Source: Theocolax elegans
Lineage: Eukaryota > Arthropoda > Insecta > Hymenoptera > Cerocephalidae
Length of the DNA stretch: 64,000 nt
Reading direction: 5' to 3'
NCBI GenBank assembly: GCA_026168455.1
Contig: CM047426.1
Location: 36,786,919-36,850,918 of the forward strand
Part shown: positions 39,101-50,980 of the stretch, one piece after another
Position numbering within the stretch: position 1 is the first letter of the stretch
How the letters are laid out: each line of letters begins with the position of its first letter
Position numbers and translations under genes: made by a program
The notes under the pieces: generated by a model
Seen by the model: only the letters and a program-made list of their open reading frames with translations
The model's database searches: none
What the model was told of the DNA's origin: nothing

Positions 39101-42100
39101 TGACGTCGCTCATTTCGTGTCTTCGTGAAGTAAGCGCTTGTTCAAAATACATTCCCCAGAAGTGCTTCTATCAATTGGCACTTGGCAGAGACCAAAATCG
39201 AACCTGGGAAACCTCCGGGAGAAAGAGAAGGGTTCTATCCTCTGGAATACAGATTTCTTTGCAACTATGACAACTGTTTTCAGCATTCATGCGAAATTCA
39301 ATCTCGCAGGTTGTTTCACAAAATTATGCGCACTTAATTCAACGTTATAAAAAAGAATATGCTTTGTTTAATTGCTGATAACTCAAAAACAATTAGAGAT
39401 CGACATTCAAATCAAAATCTATTAAAAAAATGAAATCATATAGATGTGATTAGAAAAGAAGAAGCTAAATATATAAATTTGGTTAGTGTTTATGGAAAAA
39501 ATAAAGATTAAATAAAATTTTAAGAAAAATTTAGTATTTATAATTTTATGAACTTTTTAGGCAAAGTTTCGTTTAAATAAGATTTGATTAAAAAATTATA
39601 TCATTGTAATTCTTATTAGGTGAACAAAACTAAAATTTATACGATTTACGAAATATTTTTCTCAAGAAATTTTGAAAAAAAAATATAGTTTAATACTACA
39701 ATTTTTTCTAAAAGATCGTTTTTCCACTATTCAGGAATAATTTAGTAAAAGCTTTATAAATATCAGTTAACTTATAAACATTCAGCATTGTTATTTTACC
39801 TGAATTGTTGCTTCATTACATACTTCAACAATAATAACGTTTTTGTGCTGAATCTCGTAAAGAGATGCTGAACTCAGAAAGTGAGGATTCCTTATATATT
39901 TGATAAACAAAATAATTATTTTTTGGAAAGATCCTGTACATTAGAGTCTCAGGCGGATTTTAAACAATGTATCCAAATATTTTCATATTTTTAAATCGTT
40001 CATTAGCATATAATCTTTGGGTTCAATTTTATACCTTTTTTACTCAAACTATCAACCCAAGATTTGTCTATTCATGCTTTATAACAAAAATAATTTTTTG
40101 TTTAAAGTTAATCATATTACCTATCTTTATGTTTTAAAAAATCCATATGAAATTTTTCAGATTTTTATAATTTAGGTCTATTTGGCCCTACAATTAGGAT
40201 CTGCCACCCCGTTAAAATATAAATTTGTAATTAAAATATTGTGATTACAAGATGATTATCTATTTACTGTATTCTTGTATTGGTATGTACTAGTTAATAT
40301 ATTAATATGTAAAACCACGTTCACGACTTATTATTCGCATTATTCTATTTTCTTTTAATATGAAAAAATATATATGTATACAATTACGGATACAGTACGT
40401 TAAATTTCATAACAAATTAGAAATAAATTTTCTTTTACAATTTTACAAAAACTATCTTTAAACTATTAATTGTTACATGAATTTAGTTAATGTTTTATAC
40501 ATCTGAGTTGATAAAGAATAATGCGAAAGAGTATACATTTTTTTAGTGACTCTTTCATATTAAGTGTTAAACAAGGTTTCTCTTTCTGTTTTTCATTTAA
40601 AGTGGTATAATGATTTGTCCTATTTAAATGTCAAGGTTCATTTTAAATTTTACAGAAATTATATATATATGGATGGTTCTCTGTGGAATCGATGATGAAA
40701 AAAAATAATATTGCTATAATTATGGGAATATGTTTTAGAGCTGTCTAGTAGTTCTGAATTTTTTCAGATTTTTTCGAGGCCATTATTTTAAGTTACAGAG
40801 AATCAAAATTGACATTTTAGCACTTTTTTGCATTCTATGGCCTATTTTCATCAAATTTGTAGTTCACCAGGGGATGACATTTTCACTAAAAACATAAATA
40901 TGACTTTTTTTTTGTAAAATTTCTGAACTTTTCATTAAAAATACTTTAAAAGACTTAAATGTATGCTGTCAACACTCTGGTAAGCCATTAACCTTAAATA
41001 GGAAAATCAGGAATTTCATAACAAATTAGAAATAAATTTCTTTTAACATTTTACAAAAACTATCTTTAACTATTAATTGTTACATGAATTTAGTTAATGT
41101 TTTATACATCTGATTGATAAAGAATAATGCGAAAGAGTATACATTTTTTAGTGACTCTTTCATATTAAGTGTTAAACAAGTTTCTCTTTCTGTTTTTCAT
41201 TTAAAGTGGTATAATGATTTGTCCTATTTAAATGTCAAGGTTCATTTTAATTTTACAGAAATTATATATATATGGATGGTTCTCTGTGGAATCGATGATG
41301 AAAAAAATATATTGCTATAATTATGGGAATATGTTTTAGAGCTGTCTAGTAGTTCTGAATTTTTCAGATTTTTTTCGAGGCCATTATTTTAAGTTACAGA
41401 GAATCAAATTGACATTTTAGCACTTTTTGCATTCTTATGCCTATTTTCATCAATTTGTAGTTCCCAGGGGATGCATTTTTCACTAAAAACATAAATATGA
41501 CTTTTTTTGTAAAATTTTCTGAACTTTTCATTAAAAATACTTTTAAAGACATAAATGTATGCTGTCACACTCTTGTAAGCCATTTAAACCTTAAATAGTG
41601 AAAATCAGGAATTCTGCTCCGGACTCTGGTAACCTAATACTGTCTAAAAGATGTCTTTTTATACTCATAAACTGCCTATAAATTTCCAGAGTGGGTCTAA
41701 ATCATTAAGATCACTTATGGTCAAAATATCTGGAAAAAGTGCACGAAATATTAATAGAAATGTATATTTGCTGTCTTATAACGATGAATCTATTAGCATG
41801 ATCATTGCAAAAAAATTTATGCACTTACCTTGGAGTGGTAGAAAAGTATCTCCACTTGTTTCAGTATCCATCTAACCTCCTGTAAGCTGCTAAAAATACA
41901 AATATTATTATACAATTATAAAAAATTAATTTTTAAACATTTATAATGCTGGATTTTCAATTTTACAATCACTTTAAGAATTATGATACTAATCTGAAGG
42001 ATTACTATAAATATATTAACATTATTATTACAATAACTGAAGATACGTATTTAAAACAAAAATATATCAACAAATCAGATCTGAGATTATAATGATTAAT

Positions 42101-42154
42101 ATGATTAATTGATAGTGACATGTTTGTGAAATTCAGACAATGTATTGCTGAATA

Positions 42155-42197
<43 letters not shown>

Positions 42198-44180
42198 CCG
42201 CGCGGGGTGTCCTGTCCCCGTATGCGGCGCGTCCCCCGGGTGGCGGATGGGGGAATGCTCGTCACTCTAGCGTGAAGGGTAGAGGTGAAATAAAATAATC
42301 TCCGTGGACCAAACAGTACAACCAGAAGTATGAGCAAGCGAGATGAAAACATACTACCCCAAGCGGGCAACTCCAAACTAGGAGTGAATCCCGTCGTCGG
42401 TTCCGATCGGGTGAAAGCCCCGGTGGCCGGCGCTGGCCTCATGGATTTTGGGGGAGGCCACAAACCGCTTAGTTCTAACATCACGTCAGAGGCGGGGTCC
42501 TCGAAAGAAAACCCCCAACAGCAAGCCGCTATCCCAGATGCTGAGTCTTCCTTCTGCAAGCAGGTTACGAGCGGTAGCGTTACCAGCATTGGTAGCGCCA
42601 TCAGCGGCATCTCTGCCTATAGCAGAGAATCTCAAGAGGAATATGAAGTGTTCCGTAAGGAATACGAGAAGGTGGAGAAGGCGCAGGAGGAGATCGACTC
42701 CACTTACGACCATCTGAAAAAAGAACTTCAGGCAATGTTGGCAGCTTGTGCAAAGCAGCCAAACATTTCCATGGTTGTCAAAACAGGGTTGAAAACAGTA
42801 GACGCTCTTGTACAAGAGCTCTACGGGAAAACGAAGAAGATGTCTTTAGCAGTCGATGATTACAAATGCCAAGTCGAGGATTATCGAGTTGGCCACGAGA
42901 ATCGTCGGCGGCCTAAGAGAAGAGGCATCATTGCTAAAGCCGTCATCGCGGCTACAGCCAAGATACAGGCTCAAAAGAGGAGTAGGGAGGGCCCTCAAAG
43001 CCCACCCGAGGCCTCTAAAAACCCGTAAGAAGAAGAACAGAAACCTCGCAAGGAGGTGCCACCACCTGGTAAGGACAAGGAGCAATCCAAGTCCAAGCCT
43101 GTGGTGGAAAAGAAGAAGCCGACGGTTAAGTCGGGACAGGCGCCTCTTGACAGGAGAAAGCGCCAGAAGGCGCCGGTATCCACCCTGGTGGTCACAATCG
43201 CGAGGAACCGAACGTTTGCTGAAGTTCTGGGGAAGCTCCGAAAGGAAGTGAATCCGGACGACAGTGGCGCGCAGGTTCTAAGTGTGGCGGCCCACTGGGC
43301 GGGGGGACGTCCTGCTTCGGCTAGGCAAAAAAACCGATGCGGCAGTATTCGCGGAGAAAGTGCGTACTGCTACCCAAGGAATGGGAGAAGTTCGAGTCCG
43401 AGATCGAAGGGTTACCCTTGAGATCAGAGACCTGGGACGCTCTCACAAACGAGGGACGAAGTGGTGGCAGCCCTAAATAAAGTGCTTACTTCTTCGCCTG
43501 AGGGCCGAGAGGTGACGCTTTTGGGCCTAAACCGCAGTCAACAGAAGGACAGCCATCGTGAAGCTGGATCACGAGAGCGCTGACAAGCTGAAGTCGATGC
43601 GGCCATCTCTGCGTCGGCTTCGTAAGCTGTCGCGTTCGGGATCGAGTCTTGGTCGAGAGGTGCTATCGGTGCCTAGACTTCGGCCACACGAAACGGAATT
43701 GTAAGGGAGTGGACAGGTCCTCCGTCGTGCTACAAGTGCGGCGAGCCTGGACACAACCTTAAGAACTGCAAAGAGCGCTCCCAAATGCTTTTCTTTGTCC
43801 ATCAAAGGTGCTCAGGGAGTGTCTCACGTGGCGGGGTCCGGAGCCTGTGCCACCTTTAGGCGCGCGCTCGATACCGCCAGAAAGGCCGCTTCACGATAAG
43901 TGGCAGTCTCATCGAGGGGGAAAGAAAGAAGAAACAGGACCGACCGAATTGACGCATGTCATAAGACACGCCTCCCAGCTTGAAGTAATGTGAAAAACAG
44001 TTCCGGCTGGGCCGGTGAAAGCGTTGGGTTTGGAGTTTTAGCCGGTAAGAATCCGGCACTGGCGACGAGTGCGGACCCTCGTCGTCGTCTTATGTAAGAT
44101 TTCTCCAGTTTCCCACGAAAAAAAAAAAAAAAAAAAAAAAAAATAATAATAATAATAATATAATAATAATAATAATAATA

Positions 44181-44251
<71 letters not shown>

Positions 44252-47200
44252 TAATAATGTTAATATATTTATAGGAATCCTTCAGATTAGTATCATAATT
44301 TTTAAAGTTATTGTAAAATTGAAAATCCAGCATCATAAATGTTTAAAAATTAATTTTTTATAATTGTATAATAACATTTGTATTTTTAGCAGTTTACAGG
44401 GGATTAGATGAATACTGAAACAAGTGAAGATACCATTTTGATTTTCTACCACTCTAAGATAAGTGCATAAATTTTTTTGCAATGATCATGGTAATAGATT
44501 CATCGTTATAAGGCAACAAATATACATTTCTATTAATATTTCGTGCACTTTTTCCAGATATTTTGACCATAAGTGATCTTAATGATTTAGACCCACTCTG
44601 GAAATTTATAGGCAGTTTCTGACTATAAAAAGACATCTTTTAGACAGTATTAGGTTACCAGAGTCCGGAGCAGAATTCCTGATTTTCACTATTTAAGGTT
44701 TAAATGGCTTACAAGAGTGTGACAGCATACATTTATAACTTTAAAAGTATTTTTAATGAGAAATTCGGTATTTCTCAACTTTCGAAGCATTCTGTATTTC
44801 TCAACTCTAATTGTGGGAAATTTGAAAATAGAATTATGTACTATCTGTACTGCAAAGTGTTTTTTTATGTATATATATATGTATATATATGTATAATGAA
44901 TGTAATATTTATTTTTTAATTTAAAGTGTAGGTCATTTTTAAAATTATTGGCTCTGAATATTTCAAGAGTAGAATATTATCCATTTGTGAATATTTTGAA
45001 TTATCGCACCTAGTGCACTATGCACTGCGCCAGTAGTGTGGATTCATATCAACGTGATTACTTACTTTCGAAGCACTGTACTTTGTGGATTCCCTGCCAT
45101 CCCTTGTTGACAATGGCAGGTTGGATGAGCGGATAGTGATACACTCAGCATTCAAACCACATCGGTTATTTCATGCACGGATTCTGACAAAGATTGTTGA
45201 TACAAGCTTTGTCAGCCGGACATTCACTGTTGGATCTGCATTCTGGATGTGGTATAGATTCTGTAGGAAAATCCATATTTTTAAGTTCTCTCTCAAATAA
45301 TATAAACTGCATCGTTAATTTTCGTTAATGCATCGCAGTCTTTTAAATATTTACCTGGTGTGCAATCGATGTAAGGATCGCCAACATATCCAGAAGAGCA
45401 TTCGCGGTGTGTCGGTGATTTTGAACCCGACATTCTGCCGTGTGTGCACAGGATTAGCCAAACAAGGGCTGACACAACGCCTATTAAGGCAAGCCAGATT
45501 CGAGTCGCAATCCGAGTCTGACTGGCAGTAATGTTCCGTGGACGTATCGACTGGAAGTAAAAGTACATTTTACCGATTAGAATTTTTACAATACTATCCA
45601 ACTAATTATGGGAAAGTAGGATAAGTAATATTATTAGTAATCTCTGGCGTGCCATTGTAATAAAATTCTTACCCTTTGACGCATGATCTTGTGGCATCAC
45701 CAATAAATCGGTTGGACAGTTCGCAAATCATAGTTTCTCATTGGGAGAGTACGATAACTGTGCATCTGGCGTTAGGTATGCAAGGTTGCGATACATCGCA
45801 TGGATTTTTACAGACGTTGTCGAAGCAGGCCTGTTTGCTCGGGCAGTCTGCGTCGACTTGACATTCGGAATACTCTTTGTCTTCTGTAATTGATCAAACG
45901 AAACCAAGTATTTACAACATTTTCTTCAGTATTGTCTTGATTATCAATTTAATGTAGATGTATTAGAGACAGTTTTGTATGTAGTTTATTGTTTGAGGAT
46001 TCGTGGAATAGAGAAGAGAAGGAAAGAATTAGCTCGGTACGAACCTTTAATGCATTGGGTGTAAGCATCGCCGACGTAACCTGGAGGGCACCGACAAGTT
46101 GGTCCTATGATCGAAAACGTTGCATTGAGCTCCTGGAGCACAAGCACATGGATTGACACAATGAGTATTACGGCAGGCAAGGTTATAAGGACACTCGCGA
46201 TCGGTGATACATTCAGGTCTTTCGCATCGCTCGTATGGATTACCATAGAACCCATCTTGGACAGTAACATCGAGCCTTAGTGGAATCCATCCACATTGCA
46301 CAGCGCGTTTGCACCGCACTGAGTTATTAGACACGTGTCGATACATTCGCTGTTTATGCACGATTGTGTCAATGGACATTCATCGTCTCGTCTGCATCCA
46401 ACTGTAATAAATTTTCAATTTTTTTTTTCATTAATTTCACTCGTAACTGACTTGATTGTACTACATCGTAATACAGATTTATGCATTTACTTACGTCGTG
46501 ACAGTGGAAATGCGGGTTTCCAGAGTACCCTTCTTCACAGACGCAAACAGCCCTGTGAAGTTGTACGCGGCACTGGCTGTTTTGTCCGCAGGAATTAAGT
46601 GCACACGGGTTGACACATTTAAGGTTCAAGCAGTTTATCGTTTGGACAGTCGGAATTATCGGTACATTCCGGTTGCGGTCCTGCATTTAACACATTTACA
46701 TAATTACATAGTTTTTACATTTTAGCAGTTGTATATTTAAATATATAGTATATATATATGGGGTATTCCACGTGAAGTGGTCCGATCAAAATTTTAAAAT
46801 GCGCCAAATTTGGGTACACATTGCAAATGTTTTTAAGAATACAGAAAAAATTTTTAGGTACTGGTATTTTTAGTTCAAAAGTTATTCTAACCTCAAAAAG
46901 TGAACTTTTCCAGTTTTTTCAACACCTGCTGGTTCATCGCTATTTAACTCAAAATCTATCAACTTTTACTATAGAACATTATATGTAAAATTCGTGCTAA
47001 TTATGTCTAGAATTTATCCTTCTGGGTTAGAATTTCTAATTTCATGGTAAATGTTAGATAAACTACATGTCAATATTCAACTTGAAAAAATTTAACTTCG
47101 CCACAATTGATTTTTTTATCCAAAAGTCAAAAAAAAGCTTGGAGCAATACCTTTCAAATGGTCTGTAGCATTTTATGGCCTTCAATTCTGTAAAAAGTTA

Positions 47201-50200
47201 TGATAATTTAAAGAAACACGAAATTTTTTTTTAAATTTAAATGGGAAATACCATGTTAATTTTTGTGAATTTTTTGTCTTTCTTTAAATTATCATAACTT
47301 TTTGCAGAATTGAAGGCCATAAAAATGCTACAGACCATTTGAAAGGTATTGCTCCAAGCTTTCTTTTGGACTGTTGGATAAAAAATCAATTGTGGCGAAG
47401 TTAGTTTTTTTTTAAGTTGAATATTGACATGTGGTTTATCTAACATTTACCTGAAATTAGAAATTCTAACCCAGAAGGATAAATTCTAGACATAATTAGC
47501 CAATGAATGTTACATATAATGTTCTATAGTAAAAGTTGATAGATTTTGAGTAAATAGCGATGAACCCAGCAGGTGTTGAAAAAAACTGGAAAAAAAGTTC
47601 ACTTTTTGAGGTTAGAATAACTTTTGAACTAATAAATACCAGTACCTAAAAATTTTTTCTGTATTCTTAAAAACATTTGCAATGTGTACCCAAAATTTGG
47701 TGCATTTTAAAATTTTGATCGGACCACTTCACGTGGAATACCCCATATATATATATTTTTTTTTTTTAATTATTTTAACGTCGCTCTTTTATGCTCCCAA
47801 ACCGTGCTAATCAGCGACGGAGGTCATACGATGTCTTGGTGAAGAAAGCACTTGTTGAAAATACATTCGCCAGTGGTGCTTGTATCAATCGGCCGAGGCC
47901 GGAATCGAACCTGGGACCTCCAGATTACGAGCCGACGCCCTACCGACCGAGCCATCGCAGGCCTCATATAGTATATATTATTATATTTATATATGTATAT
48001 GTTATGTAGTTCTATAGATAAAGTATACATTTACTCACGGATTTCATCGTCAACAGCGCACTCAAGGTGTGGATTACCAAAGAATCCAGAGGGACAAGAG
48101 CACACCGGTTTGTGGTTGATCGTCGACAGACCGCGTTTACGCCGCAAGCTCCAATGCAGGGATCGCGACATTTCTGTGAGAAACAGGCCTTGTCGCGACT
48201 ACAATCGGAATTTACGACACACTCTGGATAAATGCAAATCGCCACTCCGTTGCGCACTTTGCAAGCGCCGTTGCTCGAACATGGACTAGGATTGCACGGG
48301 TCTGGTTCTACCATTTTTTAAATTATCACGTAAATTATGCAGTCAGGTATCAACATTATTATATTATTTAAAGTTTAAACTTTGTTTAACTGAATTTCTA
48401 GTGAATAAGTATGATCGATTAAAACATTGAATGATGAAAAAAGAACAATTATAGATATAAATGAAAAGTTAGACGTAACTATTATCACAGGGAAAATTAT
48501 TAAAAAAATATAATTTTACTGTATCAAAAATTGTTTAGAAACATTGTTAAAATAAAATACGTATTAATGCATAGAATATGTATAATAGACAAACCTTGTT
48601 TGATATAGCATTCGACGAATGGATTGCCAACAAGAGGTGTGGGGCAGCTACAAAGTGGACTGTGATTGATGGCACGGCAAAGTGCTTTGGCTCCACAGAC
48701 ATTTTCGAGGCATGGATTTTACACCTATAATTAACGCATGTCTCATCTGCTGGGCAATCCGAGCTAAGGATGCACTGAGGATGACATCCGGCAACGTCAG
48801 CTGGATCACCGAGTAATCCTGGTAGACAGCGACAAATCGCTTGTCCATTTACGTTCTCACAAGTAGTTGAGGTCCACAAATGTAGGGAAGCATGGCCCTT
48901 GTGCTGGTCTTGGTTCTAATGACACATCGGTTATTCACGCGGTTAATTATTTTTTCATACTGCACATTGGGATTGATCATATTAAGCGGTCCAAATATTC
49001 AACATTTTAATGCCAATATGTTTGAAATTATTTTTTAATTATCTATCATAAATCATAATTCATAATCATAATTCATAATCATAAATTCATAAATTCATAA
49101 ATTAATAAATGTAAACTAATGACGTGTAGGTCATTTTTAAAATTATTGGCTCTGAATATTTCAAGAGTAGAATATTATCCATTTGTGAATATTTTGAATT
49201 ATCGCACCTAGTGCACTATGCACTCGCCAAGTAGTGTGGATTCATATCAACGTGATTACTTACTTTCGAAGCACTGTACTTGTGGATTCCCTGCCAGTCC
49301 TTGTTGACAATGGCAGGTTGGATGATGCTGAATAGTGATACACTCAGCATTCAAACCACATCGGTTATTCATGCACGGATTCTGACAAAGATTGTTGATA
49401 CAAGCTTTGTCAGCCGGACATTCACTGTTGGATCTGCATTCTGGATGTGGTATAGATTCTGTAGGAAAATCCATATTTTTAAGTTCTCTCTCAAATAATA
49501 TAAACTGCATCGTTAATTTTCGTTAATGCATCGCAGTCTTTTAAATATTTACCTGGTGTGCAATCGATGTAAGGATCGCCAACATATCCAGAAGAGCATT
49601 CGCAGGTGTGTCGGTGATTTTGAACCCGACATTCTGCCGTGTGTGCACAAGGATTAGCCAAACAAGGGCTGACACAACGCCTATTAAGGCAAGCCAGATT
49701 CGAGTCGCAATCCGAGTCTGACTGGCAGTAATGTTCCGTGGACGTATCGACTGGAAGTAAAAGTACATTTTACCGATTTAGAATTTTTACAATACTATCA
49801 ACTAATTATGGGAAAGTAGGATAAGTAATATTATTAGTAATGTCTGGCGTGCCATTGTAATAAAATTCTTACCTTTGACGCATGATCTTGTGGCATCACC
49901 AATAAAATCGGTTGGACATTCGCAAATCATAGTTCTCATTGGGAGAGTATCGATAACTGTGCATCTGGCGTTAGGTATGCAAGGTTGCGATACATCGCAT
50001 GGATTTTTACAGACGTTGTCGAAGCAGGCCTGTTTGCTCGGGCAGTCTGCGTCGACTTGACATTCGGAATACTCTTTGTCTTCTGTAATTGATCAAACGA
50101 AACCAAGTATTTACAACATTTTCTTCAGTATTGTCTTGATTATCAATTTAATGTAGATGTATTAGAGACAGTTTGTATGTAGTTTATTGTTTGAGGATTC

Positions 50201-50949
50201 GTGGAATAGAGAAGAGAAGGAAAGAATTAGCTGGTACGAACCTTTAATGCATTGGGTGTAAGCATCGCCGACGTAACCTGGAGGGCACCGACAAGTTGGT
50301 CTATGATCGAAAACGTTGCATTGAGCTCCTGGAGCACAAGCACATGGATTGACACAATGAGTATTACGGCAGGCAAGGTTATAAGGACACTCGCGATCGG
50401 TGATACATTCAGGTCTTTCGCATCGCTCGTATGGATTACCATAGAACCCATCTTGACAGTAACATCGAGCCTTATGGAATCCATCCACATTGCACAGCGC
50501 GTTTGCACCGCACTGAGTTATTAGACACGTGTCGATACATTCGCTGTTTATGCACGATTGTGTCAATGGACATTCATCGTCTCGTCTGCATCCAACTGTA
50601 ATAAATTTTCAATTTTTTTTTCATTAATTTCACTCGTAACTGACTTGATTGTACTACATCGTAATACAGATTTATGCATTTACTTACGTTCGTGACAGTG
50701 GAAATGCGGGTTTCCAGAGTACCCTTCTTCACAGACGCAAACAGCCCTGTGAAGTTGTACGCGGCACTGGCTGTTTTGTCCGCAGGAATTAAGTGCACAC
50801 GGGTTGACACATTTAAGGTTCAAGCAAGTTTTATCGTTTGGACAGTCGGAATTATCGGTACATTCCGGTTGCGGTCCTGCATTTAACACATTTACATAAT
50901 TTACATAGTTTTTACATTTTATCAGTTTGTATAATATTTAAATATATAG

Positions 50950-50980
<31 letters not shown>

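Larger units (their letters stand above)
45070..48916 (-). pseudogene. dp: Broken copies of seven dumpy exons
   Basis: Counterparts of the intact exons at 49264-52147 lie at about 45070-45262, 45355-45552, 45672-45887, 46044-46402, 46496-46683, 48045-48305 and 48595-48910. Each has at least one frame-breaking indel relative to the intact copy. Examples: an extra T near 45083, one base lost near 45405, an extra C near 45671, an extra C near 46107, an extra G near 46260, one base lost near 48122 and one near 48717. If used, none would give a proper EGF/DPY module. They are either true pseudo-exons or an uncorrected or misplaced assembly copy. I therefore leave them out of the dumpy CDS. Confidence 0.8.
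44926..49110. repeat. First (damaged) copy of a 3.2-kb duplicated dumpy block
   Basis: It aligns with 49122-52320 over its full length. The first copy also carries a 987-bp foldback element (46759-47745). Without that element the two copies have almost the same length (about 3.2 kb). Nearly all other differences I see are one- or two-base insertions or deletions, in both exons and introns. Confidence 0.92.
38848..49263. other. 10.4-kb dumpy intron as I model it, rich in repeats and disputed exon copies
   Basis: If the broken exons at 45070-48916 are not used, this is one intron joining exon 49264-49458 to exon 38479-38847. The junction is phase 1 and in frame. It holds a (GT)n run (38912-38953), a SINE relative (39088-39217), a 0.6-kb tandem duplication (40408-41600), an inverted-arm element with a LINE fragment (41528-44757), and the damaged copy of the next seven exons. 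Confidence 0.7.

Noticed and set aside
41651..41875. 74-codon frame MSFYTHKLPINFQSGSK, also seen in the opposite arm
   Set aside because: It belongs to both arms of an inverted repeat; no known domain and no transposase motif, so I treat it as repeat sequence.
42005..42610. 201-codon minus-strand frame opposite the LINE gag
   Set aside because: It reads antisense through gag and the (AAT)n tract (Leu run); a shadow frame.
47800..47963. tRNA-like sequence with good A and B boxes, and its copy at 51020-51185
   Set aside because: The acceptor stem cannot close and a SINE body follows; not a functional tRNA.
45070..48916. Including the seven copy-1 exons in the dumpy coding sequence
   Set aside because: Each has at least one frame-breaking indel, while the intact second copy joins directly to exon 38479-38847 in frame.
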